Assembly (NCBI GenBank): GCA_034110565.1
Contig: JAWUYY010000056.1
Location: 1 to 8,509 of the forward strand
DNA from: Bermanella sp034110565
GTDB taxonomy: Bacteria; Pseudomonadota; Gammaproteobacteria; Pseudomonadales; Oceanobacteraceae
DNA length: 8,509 bases
Direction: 5' to 3'
Part shown: positions 1-7,042 of the stretch, piece by piece
Layout: each line of letters begins with the position of its first letter
How positions within the stretch are numbered: the stretch's first letter is position 1
Translations under genes and position numbers: made by a program
Notes under the pieces: model-generated
Database searches by the model: none
What the model saw: the letters and a program-made list of their open reading frames with translations, nothing else
What the model was told of the DNA's origin: nothing

Positions 1-33
1 CTATCCTCGCCCCACCACTCATACACTTGTTTT

Positions 34-60
34 AAAGTTTTTGATGTTATTTTTCAAAAA
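34..60. repeat. AT-rich inverted repeat abutting the sigma-54 promoter, possible IHF site
   Basis: TTTTTGA (38-44) and TCAAAAA (54-60) form a perfect 7-bp inverted repeat with a 9-nt spacer, ending directly at the -24 element. The stretch also contains an IHF-like core: AA at 35-36, four bases, then TTGAT at 41-45. Both flanking positions of the IHF consensus mismatch. IHF commonly bends DNA between enhancer and promoter at sigma-54 genes, and the position (about -45) would suit that. The AT-rich repeat could equally be the end of an upstream gene's terminator or chance. Confidence 0.3.
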
Positions 61-75
61 GGCACGACCTATGCA
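60..75 (+). promoter_or_regulatory. Sigma-54 (RpoN) promoter of the prkA operon
   Basis: The sequence AGGCAC-N5-ATGCA matches the sigma-54 consensus TGGCAC-N5-TTGCA at all but two positions. The invariant GG (61-62) and GC (73-74) have the correct spacing. Transcription would start near 86, giving a leader of about 154 nt before prkA. In E. coli the homologous yeaGH genes belong to the nitrogen-starvation (NtrC/sigma-54) response, which fits. No activator (enhancer) site is visible; it would probably lie upstream of the window. Confidence 0.7.
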
Positions 76-157
76 ACTTATTTCACAAGGCATTAAAAAA
101 TTGACGCCTTACTGCTAATTCTTTCCAGAGCCTACGATAAAGGGAATACAAGGAACG

Positions 158-198
158 TAAATGAGTCTAAATTAAACATAGAAACGTAGACTTATTTG
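158..198 (+). promoter_or_regulatory. Long stem-loop in the prkA leader RNA
   Basis: Positions 158-169 can pair with 187-198 over 12 consecutive base pairs, two of them G-U, around a 17-nt loop. The uninterrupted core is AGTCTA/TAGACT. The 5' arm contains the ATG (161) of a four-codon mini-ORF, so folding would hide it. The stem ends about 29 nt before the prkA ribosome-binding site (227-234), so it does not sequester that site directly. It could stabilise the mRNA or be a protein- or sRNA-binding element. No poly-U tract follows, so it is not a terminator. Confidence 0.45.
161..175 (+). other. Four-codon mini-ORF upstream of prkA
   Basis: ATG AGT CTA AAT TAA (Met-Ser-Leu-Asn-stop) is preceded at 150-155 by AAGGAA, a plausible Shine-Dalgarno sequence with 5-nt spacing. 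A second mini-ORF, ATG AGT ACA TAG, lies at 210-221 without a good ribosome-binding site. Both begin ATG AGT, resembling the ATG AGC start of prkA. They may be chance, or short ORFs that tune ribosome access. No function is claimed. Confidence 0.2.
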
Positions 199-239
199 AG
201 AGCAGGCCCATGAGTACATAGACACTAGGTGAGGTTAAC

Positions 240-2162
240 ATGAGCATTTTCAGCCACTATCAGGACCGTTATAAAACCACACAGCAAGAAGTCATGACGC
301 TGCAAGAGTATTTGCAACTGTGTAAAGACGATCCAAGCGTCTACGCTTCAGCCGCTGAGCGCATGCTCATGGCCATTGGTGAACCAGAGCTCATCGACAC
401 TGCTAACGACTCGCGCCTTAGTCGAATCTTCTCTAACAAGGTCATTAAACGCTACCCTGCCTTTAATGAATTTTACGGCATGGAAGAAGCCGTCGAACAA
501 ATAGTGTCGTATTTCCGTCATGCCGCTCAAGGCTTAGAAGAACGCAAACAAATTTTATATTTACTGGGCCCAGTGGGCGGTGGTAAATCCTCTTTAGCCG
601 AACGCCTTAAACACCTCGTCCAACACATTCCATTTTATGCCATTGAAGGCTCACCGGTGTTTGAATCACCATTAGGTTTATTTAAACCAGAAGAAGATGC
701 TGCCATTTTGGAGGAAGACTTCGGAATACCCAATCGCTATATCAAAGGCTTTATGTCGCCTTGGGCAGCCAAGCGTTTACATGAATTCAAGGGCGATCTA
801 TCTCAATTTAAAGTTGTCAAACTGTACCCTAATATTGTGGATCAAATTGCCGTTGCCAAAACAGAACCGGGCGACGAAAACAATCAAGATATTTCCGCTC
901 TTGTGGGTAAAGTGGATATCCGTAAACTTGAAGATTACAGCCAAGATGATCCAGATGCCTATAGCTTTTCAGGTGCCTTATGTCGTGCAAACCAAGGCAT
1001 CATGGAATTTGTAGAAATGTTTAAAGCGCCTATTAAAGTACTACACCCATTACTAACCGCCACCCAAGAAGGTAATTACAACGGTACAGAAGGCATGGGG
1101 GCTATTCCCTTTGATGGCATACTCATGGCGCACTCCAATGAAAGCGAGTGGCAAACATTCAAAAACAATAAAACCAACGAAGCCTTCATTGACCGTGTGT
1201 ACATTGTCAAAGTGCCTTATTGCCTGCGTGTCAGCGAAGAAATTCACATCTATGAAAAACTGCTCACTCACAGCTCACTACATGAAAGCCCATGCGCACC
1301 AGACACCTTAAGCATGCTGGCACAATTCGCTATTTTGTCTCGTTTAAATGAACCTGAAAACTCCAGCATTTATAGTAAAATGCGTATCTATGATGGTGAA
1401 AACTTAAAAGATACAGACCCAAAAGCCAAGTCTATTCAGGAGTATCACGACAACGCGGGGGTTAACGAAGGCATGAGTGGTCTATCCACACGTTTCGCCT
1501 TTAAAATATTAAGCCGAGTGTTTAACTTTGATGCCAGCGAAATAGCCGCCAACCCTGTTCATCTTATGTATGTATTAGAAAAACAAATTGAACAAGAGCA
1601 GTTCCCGCAAGAAACCGCGGATCGTTATTTAAATTTTATTAAAGAATACATGGCGCCTAAGTATGTCGAATTCATTGGCAAAGAAATTCAAACTGCGTAT
1701 TTAGAATCTTACAGTGAATATGGGCAGAATATTTTTGACCGTTATGTCACATACGCTGATTTCTGGATTCAAGATCAAGAATACCGCGACCCCGAAACCG
1801 GTGAAATTCTTGACCGTGTTGCCATCAATGAAGAACTCGAAAAAATAGAAAAACCTGCTGGTATCAGCAACCCTAAAGACTTCCGTAACGAAGTGGTGAA
1901 CTTTGTACTGCGCGCCAAAGCCAATAACTCAGGTAAAAACCCAAGCTGGCAGAGTTATGAAAAAATGCGAGCGGTTATTGAGAAAAAAATGTTCGCCAAC
2001 ACAGAAGACTTACTGCCAGTTATTAGCTTTAACGCTAAAGGCTCTAACGACGAACAGAAAAAACATAATAACTTTGTGGCTCGTATGGTTGAACGCGGCT
2101 ACACCGAAAAACAAGTCCGACTCCTCTCCGAATGGTATTTACGTGTCCGCAAGTCACAGTAA
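240..2162 (+). CDS. prkA: PrkA family AAA+ protein (YeaG)
   Basis: The 640-residue protein is close to E. coli YeaG in length. An N-terminal AAA_PrkA domain covers roughly residues 20-380. It has a Walker A motif GPVGGGKS at 110-117, a Walker B-like segment GIMEFVEM around 253-260, and a sensor-like LMAHSNESEW at 295-304. The C-terminal PrkA domain (about 385-635) is rich in charged helices. The family was named as serine protein kinases; the Bacillus homologue has also been described as an ATP-dependent protease, so the biochemical activity is not settled. In enterobacteria it supports survival of nitrogen starvation and stationary phase. The start is set by AGGTGAGG at 227-234, 5 nt before the ATG. 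The gene is first in the operon, 14 nt before yeaH, behind a sigma-54 promoter. No key motif appears broken. Confidence 0.95.
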   Translation: MSIFSHYQDRYKTTQQEVMTLQEYLQLCKDDPSVYASAAERMLMAIGEPELIDTANDSRLSRIFSNKVIKRYPAFNEFYGMEEAVEQIVSYFRHAAQGLEERKQILYLLGPVGGGKSSLAERLKHLVQHIPFYAIEGSPVFESPLGLFKPEEDAAILEEDFGIPNRYIKGFMSPWAAKRLHEFKGDLSQFKVVKLYPNIVDQIAVAKTEPGDENNQDISALVGKVDIRKLEDYSQDDPDAYSFSGALCRANQGIMEFVEMFKAPIKVLHPLLTATQEGNYNGTEGMGAIPFDGILMAHSNESEWQTFKNNKTNEAFIDRVYIVKVPYCLRVSEEIHIYEKLLTHSSLHESPCAPDTLSMLAQFAILSRLNEPENSSIYSKMRIYDGENLKDTDPKAKSIQEYHDNAGVNEGMSGLSTRFAFKILSRVFNFDASEIAANPVHLMYVLEKQIEQEQFPQETADRYLNFIKEYMAPKYVEFIGKEIQTAYLESYSEYGQNIFDRYVTYADFWIQDQEYRDPETGEILDRVAINEELEKIEKPAGISNPKDFRNEVVNFVLRAKANNSGKNPSWQSYEKMRAVIEKKMFANTEDLLPVISFNAKGSNDEQKKHNNFVARMVERGYTEKQVRLLSEWYLRVRKSQ

Positions 2163-2166
2163 AAAA

Positions 2167-2170
2167 GAGG
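2167..2170 (+). promoter_or_regulatory. Ribosome-binding site that fixes the yeaH start
   Basis: GAGG sits 6 nt before the ATG at 2177, just after the prkA stop codon. The reading frame is open further upstream to an ATG at 2132, but that start would overlap prkA and add residues unlike the family. The family N-terminus MSYIIDRRLNGKNKS begins at 2177. Confidence 0.75.
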
Positions 2171-2176
2171 TGTCCT

Positions 2177-3469
2177 ATGAGCTATATCATAGATAGACGG
2201 CTAAACGGCAAAAATAAAAGCATGGTCAACCGCCAACGTTTTTTGCGCCGCTACAAAAGCCATATTAAAAAAGCCGTGACCGATGCGGTTAACAAACGCT
2301 CCATAACCGACATGGAGCGTGGCGAAAAAATTAGCATACCCACTCGCGACACCAGTGAGCCATCCTTTAGCCATGGTAATGGCGGTGCGCGTCAGCGCGT
2401 ACTACCGGGCAATCATGAATTTCATGCCGGCGATAAAGTATTGCGCCCAAAAGGTCAGGGAGATGGCGACGGAGCCGGCGAGGGCAGCGCCAGTAACCAA
2501 GGCGAGGGGGATGATGATTTTTCTTTTTTCATCAGCAAAGAGGAGTTTTTAGATTACGTATTTGAAGACTTAGCCTTACCTAATTTACTTAAAAAAACCT
2601 TAAACGAACATGATGCAGTAGAGTATCGCCGGGCAGGATTTACCGCTTCGGGTACGGCAAATAACCTTGCTGTTATTAAATCCATGCGCGCAGCTCATGC
2701 TCGTCGTATTGCCCTTTCTGCCAGCTCTCGACGCAAACTCAAAAAAGCCAAAGCCGAACTTGAAGCCGAAAATGCAAAAGATGAGGATTTAAAAAATCCC
2801 ATTAAAATGGCCGAACTTGAAGAGCTAATAACTAAGCTTCAAGATAAAATAAAAAGAATCCCCTTTATTGATACCTTTGATATCAAATATCGCAATATTG
2901 TTAAAGAGCCCGTACCAAGCACCAAAGCTGTGATGTTTTGTGTAATGGATGTCTCCGGCTCTATGACCCAACAAATTAAAGACATGGCAAAACGGTTTTA
3001 CATCTTGCTGTATTTATTCTTACAGCGAAATTATGAAAAAACCGAAGTTGTTTTCATTCGCCATCACACCAGCGCTAAAGAAGTAGACGAGCAAGAGTTT
3101 TTCTATAGCCGTGAAACCGGCGGCACTATCGTCTCTAGTGCACTGGAATTAATGGCGGATATCATAGAGCAGCGTTATAACCCTGCTGAATGGAACATCT
3201 ACGGTGCCCAAGCCAGTGATGGCGACAACTGGGATGACGACAGCCCACAATGCGCTGAAATATTGCGTCAACGCATTATGCCCATGGCACAGTATTTCTC
3301 GTATATCGAAATCACACCCAATGCTCACCAAGCATTATGGCGCGCCTATGAAGCCTTAGCGCCACAGTTAGGTGATCGCTTTGCCATGGAACAAATCACC
3401 AGTGCCGCAGATATTTTTCCTGTGTTTCGGAATTTATTTTCGCGTAAGTCTCTCAAGGAGGCGGTATGA
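2177..3469 (+). CDS. yeaH: YeaH/YhbH family protein (DUF444), VWA-like
   Basis: The 430-residue protein is close to E. coli YeaH in length and is recognisable along its length. After a basic N-terminus comes a Gly/Asp/Glu-rich low-complexity linker (about 93-114), then the conserved segment with DYVFEDLALPNL (126-137). A charged, probably coiled-coil region rich in Lys, Glu and Ala follows (about 183-226). The C-terminal half is a von Willebrand A-like fold with an apparently complete metal-ion-dependent adhesion site: DVSGSM (258-263), TGGT (314-317) and SDGDN (347-351). Such sites bind a divalent cation and mediate protein contacts, and AAA+/VWA pairs often work together. The neighbouring PrkA is therefore the likely partner (inference). 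The stop codon overlaps the start of spoVR by 4 nt (ATGA), which suggests translational coupling. Confidence 0.94.
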   Translation: MSYIIDRRLNGKNKSMVNRQRFLRRYKSHIKKAVTDAVNKRSITDMERGEKISIPTRDTSEPSFSHGNGGARQRVLPGNHEFHAGDKVLRPKGQGDGDGAGEGSASNQGEGDDDFSFFISKEEFLDYVFEDLALPNLLKKTLNEHDAVEYRRAGFTASGTANNLAVIKSMRAAHARRIALSASSRRKLKKAKAELEAENAKDEDLKNPIKMAELEELITKLQDKIKRIPFIDTFDIKYRNIVKEPVPSTKAVMFCVMDVSGSMTQQIKDMAKRFYILLYLFLQRNYEKTEVVFIRHHTSAKEVDEQEFFYSRETGGTIVSSALELMADIIEQRYNPAEWNIYGAQASDGDNWDDDSPQCAEILRQRIMPMAQYFSYIEITPNAHQALWRAYEALAPQLGDRFAMEQITSAADIFPVFRNLFSRKSLKEAV

Positions 3470-5010
3470 CAAAATCCAGAAGACGCGAACCCATTTCGAC
3501 GGGTTCCGAATGGACATTTGAATTACTCGAAGAATACGACAAAGAAATTGGCCGCATCGCTAAGGAATACCGTTTAGATACCTACCCTAATCAAATTGAA
3601 GTGATCACTGCCGAACAAATGATGGATGCCTACGCGTCTGTCGGCATGCCTATTTCTTATCACCATTGGTCATATGGCAAACACTTCCTACACACACAAA
3701 CAAACTATCAACGGGGTCAAATGGGCTTGGCCTATGAGATCGTCATCAACAGCGACCCATGCATTGCTTACTTAATGGAAGAAAATACCATGTGTATGCA
3801 GGCATTGGTCATTGCTCATGCCAGCTATGGTCACAACTCTTTCTTTAAAGGCAATTATTTATTTAAAACATGGACAGACGCCAGCGCGATTATTGATTAC
3901 TTAGTATTTGCACGAAACTACATAAAAAAATGCGAAGAGCGCCACGGTGTCGATGCCGTTGAAAGTATCTTAGATGCGGCCCATGCGTTAATGAACTACG
4001 GTGTGGATCGTTATAAGCGTCCGCGTCCCATTAGCAATGAAGAAGAAAAACTTCGCCAAGAAGAGCGAGAAAGTATTCTGCAACAACAGGTTAATGACCT
4101 ATGGCGTACTATTCCAAGTTCTGAAAAAGAAAGCAAAAAACAACACAAGCGCTTTCCTAGCGAACCCCAAGAAAACCTTTTGTATTTTTTAGAAAAAAAC
4201 GCACCTCTTTTACAATCATGGCAACGAGAGATTATTCGAATCGTACGTAAGCTTGCCCAGTATTTTTACCCACAACGTCAAACCCAAGTTATGAATGAAG
4301 GCTGGGCAACCTTTTGGCATTACACCTTACTCAATACTATGTATGACGAAGGTCTTGTAACAGATGGCTTCATGATGGAGTTTTTAAACAGCCATAGCAG
4401 CGTGATTTATCAGCCCCCATTTGATAGTCAGCATTACAGCGGTATAAACCCTTATACCCTTGGCTTTCACATGATGAGCGATATACGTCGAATTTGTGAA
4501 CACCCAACCGAAGAAGACAAAGAATGGTTTCCCGATATTGCCGGCAGTGACTGGCTCGACACACTGCATTTTGCCATGCAAAATTTTAAAGATGAAAGCT
4601 TTGTTTTACAGTATCTTTCACCCAAACTCATGCGGGATTTAAAGCTATTTTCTATTATGGATGACGAGCGAAAAATGCATATCAGCATTGATGCGATTCA
4701 TGATGAAACGGGGTATCGAAAAGTACGTGAAGATTTAGCCAAACAATATGACTTATCTTATCGTGAACCTAATATTCAGGTTTATTCTGTGGATATAAAC
4801 GGTGATCGTTCCTTAACCCTGCAGCATCAACGTCAAAACAATATTCCGTTAAATGAGCAAACACAGGATGTTGTCAAACACCTACATACATTATGGGGCT
4901 TTGATGTGTATTTACATTCGGTGAACGAGGAAGGTAAAACAGTGAAATCTTATTCTTGCTCTGAAAGTCATAAACATTCAGATGAGGAGCCGCTGGAACT
5001 GAATATTTAA
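3466..5010 (+). CDS. spoVR: SpoVR family protein (YcgB)
   Basis: The 514-residue protein is about the length of E. coli YcgB. Family hallmarks are visible: EWTFELLEEYDKEI near the N-terminus (15-28), HASYGHNSFFK (118-128), MNEGWATFWHYT (276-287), and INPYTLGFHMMSDI (327-340). No signal peptide or membrane segment is seen, so it is probably cytoplasmic. The name comes from a Bacillus sporulation gene, but the family is common in non-sporulating proteobacteria beside yeaG/yeaH-type genes, and its biochemical function is not established. The conserved His and Glu residues (H118, H123, E278, H285) resemble a metal-binding set, which is my inference. A strong ribosome-binding site AAGGAGG (3455-3461) lies 4 nt before the ATG, inside the end of yeaH. 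It is the last gene of the operon. Confidence 0.94.
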   Translation: MTKSRRREPISTGSEWTFELLEEYDKEIGRIAKEYRLDTYPNQIEVITAEQMMDAYASVGMPISYHHWSYGKHFLHTQTNYQRGQMGLAYEIVINSDPCIAYLMEENTMCMQALVIAHASYGHNSFFKGNYLFKTWTDASAIIDYLVFARNYIKKCEERHGVDAVESILDAAHALMNYGVDRYKRPRPISNEEEKLRQEERESILQQQVNDLWRTIPSSEKESKKQHKRFPSEPQENLLYFLEKNAPLLQSWQREIIRIVRKLAQYFYPQRQTQVMNEGWATFWHYTLLNTMYDEGLVTDGFMMEFLNSHSSVIYQPPFDSQHYSGINPYTLGFHMMSDIRRICEHPTEEDKEWFPDIAGSDWLDTLHFAMQNFKDESFVLQYLSPKLMRDLKLFSIMDDERKMHISIDAIHDETGYRKVREDLAKQYDLSYREPNIQVYSVDINGDRSLTLQHQRQNNIPLNEQTQDVVKHLHTLWGFDVYLHSVNEEGKTVKSYSCSESHKHSDEEPLELNI

Positions 5011-5021
5011 TATTATTCATT

Positions 5022-5045
5022 TGGGTTAGACATACATCTAACCCA
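5022..5045. terminator. Hairpin between convergent operons, possible weak bidirectional terminator
   Basis: TGGGTTAGA (5022-5030) and TCTAACCCA (5037-5045) form a perfect 9-bp stem with a 6-nt loop, 11 nt after the spoVR stop codon. It is the only strong structure between the converging spoVR and flgT genes (5011-5111). Neither side has a proper uninterrupted T tract, so termination efficiency may be low or factor-dependent. Confidence 0.4.
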
Positions 5046-5111
5046 TACCATTTAATTAAGATTGAAAGCCGAAACCCATCGCGCGCAAACCCTTAAAAAC
5101 ACACTAATCAT

Positions 5112-6314
5112 TTACCAAGCAACCACTACATCTTCACGCTGAATAGCGTAACGGTCAGGGGTTTTGTTTAACTTAGCAATCGCAAAGCGTGGTTGCACCT
5201 GTGTAATAGTCGCTTTGACCTTAGTATCTTTTAATTCAGTTAAGCCTTCTTGGTCTAAGTTATAAAAAGTACTGGTACGAAATACGGTTAACTCATCACC
5301 TGGGCGCATACCGATACTGCCACCAGTATCTAAACGAATGTAATCGCCGGATGTATCTATGATTTTAGCCATGTATGGCTGACAACCTAAATTAGTATTA
5401 AGGTCTGCAACCACTTTGCTTAACGCATCTTTCACATGCTGACCGTAATCGCTTTTCCAAAAAATAGGCGTTGCAAAGCCAGTACGCTGACGATCTCCAT
5501 ACTCCCACTCACCCGCGGTGGCGTAAGTATTTTGAAACATAAGCGCACCGCTAATGCCATCGTGCACATATACGTCTAATACAAAGTTACGCATGCGTTT
5601 TTCGCGAGATAAGCCAATCAAATCCAATGGGCGATCCCATATCTGTGGGACACCCGCATCTGGATTAATCATATCTAAATCACGAATCACACCGCTTATA
5701 ACAAACTGAGCACCTAACTCCTTAGCAAGCTCTACCGAGTTAGTTAAACGCTGTAAATTATTTTGTGACGATGGCGCTCGATCAATACTGCTGAACATCA
5801 ACACATGGCCGCTATCCATCGCATGCAAACGATGATGACCATTTATAGTGTTCGCCAATACGCTTGGCAGGCTTTGCTCAATATCCCCTAAACCACCTAT
5901 TACGGCTTGCTTAGGTGTTTGCAGTGCAAATCCTGCAACGGCAATCGCTTTACGATAACCATTACCTGCGTTGGTGGCACACTGGCCTTCTTCAATAAAT
6001 TCGGCACGCAATTTAACTTCTAAAATACCTTGGCTGATTTTTTCTTGCAAAATACGCACATGACGAAACTGGCCATTGGTTTTTAAGCTCATCTGATCGT
6101 TGGTTATCAAACCATCCACCAGCATTTGTGACGAATGAATAGAACCTCCCATTTGCAGCGATGCTTGGCGTAACGCATCGCGTATGGCTTGGTCACGGCT
6201 GACCTCCATATCATCCACTAAAATCGATGACCCAATGGCTGTAATTTCTTTTGCCATCAAACTATTAGAGAGCACTAAACACAGACTTAACACAAACAGG
6301 TAAATTGTTTTCAT
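5112..6314 (-). CDS. flgT: Flagellar assembly protein FlgT (H-ring component)
   Basis: The 400-residue protein starts with a signal peptide (about 1-21, hydrophobic core YLFVLSLCLVLSNSLMA, cleavage likely before KEI), so it is periplasmic. The arrangement fits FlgT of Vibrio: an N-terminal domain with the repeat-like EVSRDQAIRDALRQAS (37-52), a middle domain (about 118-310, including AKELGAQFVISGVIRD at 197-212), and a small C-terminal beta domain (about 318-400, with GGSIGMRPGDELTVFR at 331-346). FlgT helps form the H ring around the LP ring of sodium-driven polar flagella and is needed for stator retention. Outside the signal peptide there are two cysteines, C112 and C311, which might form a disulphide. 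The start has GGAGG (6326-6322) 7 nt upstream. It lies 21 nt after flgP and should share its sigma-28 promoter. Confidence 0.85.
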   Translation of the reverse strand: MKTIYLFVLSLCLVLSNSLMAKEITAIGSSILVDDMEVSRDQAIRDALRQASLQMGGSIHSSQMLVDGLITNDQMSLKTNGQFRHVRILQEKISQGILEVKLRAEFIEEGQCATNAGNGYRKAIAVAGFALQTPKQAVIGGLGDIEQSLPSVLANTINGHHRLHAMDSGHVLMFSSIDRAPSSQNNLQRLTNSVELAKELGAQFVISGVIRDLDMINPDAGVPQIWDRPLDLIGLSREKRMRNFVLDVYVHDGISGALMFQNTYATAGEWEYGDRQRTGFATPIFWKSDYGQHVKDALSKVVADLNTNLGCQPYMAKIIDTSGDYIRLDTGGSIGMRPGDELTVFRTSTFYNLDQEGLTELKDTKVKATITQVQPRFAIAKLNKTPDRYAIQREDVVVAW

Positions 6315-6335
6315 GAGCTCCCCTCCAGCTAAAGG

Positions 6336-6965
6336 TTAATCGACAAAATAGTGATTGGTTTCAGGAATAGCCGACTGGCTTTGCACACGATTCATATTTT
6401 GATATTGGCTCGTGCGCATATTACCCTTTCCCGAGTGCATGACCTGGGTGCGGCAATCTGAATTAAATCGCATAGAGTTTTCTGTGGTTAAACAATTACG
6501 AAAGCCTGCATCAATCACCATTTCTAAAATGGTTTCGACACTACCATCTTCTAAAACATCAGAAGAGATCACTCGCGCACCGTGAATAAAGGTATCCACA
6601 TAAGTACGGAAGCTATCGTTTTGCACAACCAGATCTCGCACGGTAGAACTACCGCTTAATTTGGTGCCGTAAACCCGTTCGGCCATAGCTCGATAGGCGT
6701 CTAAACGGCTCGCACGAATCGACATGAGTCGTTTCTGAACATCACTTTGCCCTTTCGCTTTAGGATTTATCGCGCCGTAACCCACTACTCGTAGAATTAA
6801 TGGCGCCACCGGGTCAACTTGAGTCTCCATTGGTTTCAGCATGGTCTCTTGCGAAACAGTGGCAACCTCTTCATCTTCATCGTCGTCACCAAACCCAAGC
6901 ATACTGCACCCGCTTGTGGGTAATAAAAATACGGCCATTACCAGCAACCATGCCAACCTATTCAT
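6336..6965 (-). CDS. flgP: Flagellar outer-membrane lipoprotein FlgP (LPP20 family)
   Basis: The 209-residue protein has a lipoprotein signal peptide: a hydrophobic stretch, then PTSGC with the lipidated cysteine at C20. Ser at +2 favours outer-membrane sorting; Thr at -3 is unusual for a lipobox. An acidic cluster (27-33) follows. The LPP20-like core (about 57-152) contains VVGYGAI (60-66), RASRLDAYRAMAERVYG (84-100) and FIHGARVIS...DGSVETILEM. FlgP is an outer-membrane component associated with polar flagellar basal bodies. A C-terminal tail of about 55 residues, with two cysteines (C158, C171) and rich in Gln, Asn, Ser and Met, extends beyond the core. AAGGAG (6978-6973) lies 7 nt before the ATG. 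It is the first gene of a two-gene operon with flgT; the usual partner flgO is not upstream here. Confidence 0.82.
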   Translation of the reverse strand: MNRLAWLLVMAVFLLPTSGCSMLGFGDDDEDEEVATVSQETMLKPMETQVDPVAPLILRVVGYGAINPKAKGQSDVQKRLMSIRASRLDAYRAMAERVYGTKLSGSSTVRDLVVQNDSFRTYVDTFIHGARVISSDVLEDGSVETILEMVIDAGFRNCLTTENSMRFNSDCRTQVMHSGKGNMRTSQYQNMNRVQSQSAIPETNHYFVD

Positions 6966-7015
6966 CTGTCTACTCCTTCAAATTAAGGGCTTACCTTGCC
7001 CATGTCTTGAAAAAG

Positions 7016-7042
7016 TTATCGGCCACGTTTCAATAAGTTTTA
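7016..7042 (-). promoter_or_regulatory. Sigma-28 (FliA) promoter of flgP-flgT
   Basis: On the minus strand TAAA (7042-7039), a 15-nt spacer, then GCCGATAA (7023-7016) match the flagellar sigma-28 core consensus TAAA-N15-GCCGATAA without mismatch. Transcription would start near 7009, about 44 nt before the flgP start codon. The -35 element overlaps the TAA stop of the upstream transporter gene (7042-7040). This supports both the flagellar assignment and late-class expression of flgP and flgT. Confidence 0.85.

Noticed and set aside
101..140. Sigma-70 or sigma-S promoter from TTGACG (101-106) and TACGAT (133-138)
   Set aside because: The spacing is 26 nt, far from 17. TACGAT alone, although preceded by C, is too weak to call; the sigma-54 site is much better.
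348..1311. Short ORFs of 60-105 codons antisense to or out of frame with prkA
   Set aside because: They lie wholly inside a well-conserved gene, lack ribosome-binding sites, and have no recognisable domain.
2132..2176. Longer yeaH start at 2132, overlapping the end of prkA
   Set aside because: The added residues do not belong to the family N-terminus, and the ATG at 2177 has a well-placed GAGG.
5070..5096. Two direct copies of AAACCC flanking a GC-rich alternating stretch between the convergent operons
   Set aside because: Too short to be a repeat element, and it gives no stable fold.
6987..7001. GGGC-N7-GCCC hairpin after the transporter gene as a terminator
   Set aside because: The stem has only 4 bp, has no T tract, and lies inside the flgP leader downstream of the sigma-28 start.
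7009..7026. Sigma-54-like TGGCCG-N5-TTTTT upstream of flgP, considered because Vibrio flagellar genes often use sigma-54
   Set aside because: It lacks the essential GC at -12, and the same bases form a perfect sigma-28 -10 element.
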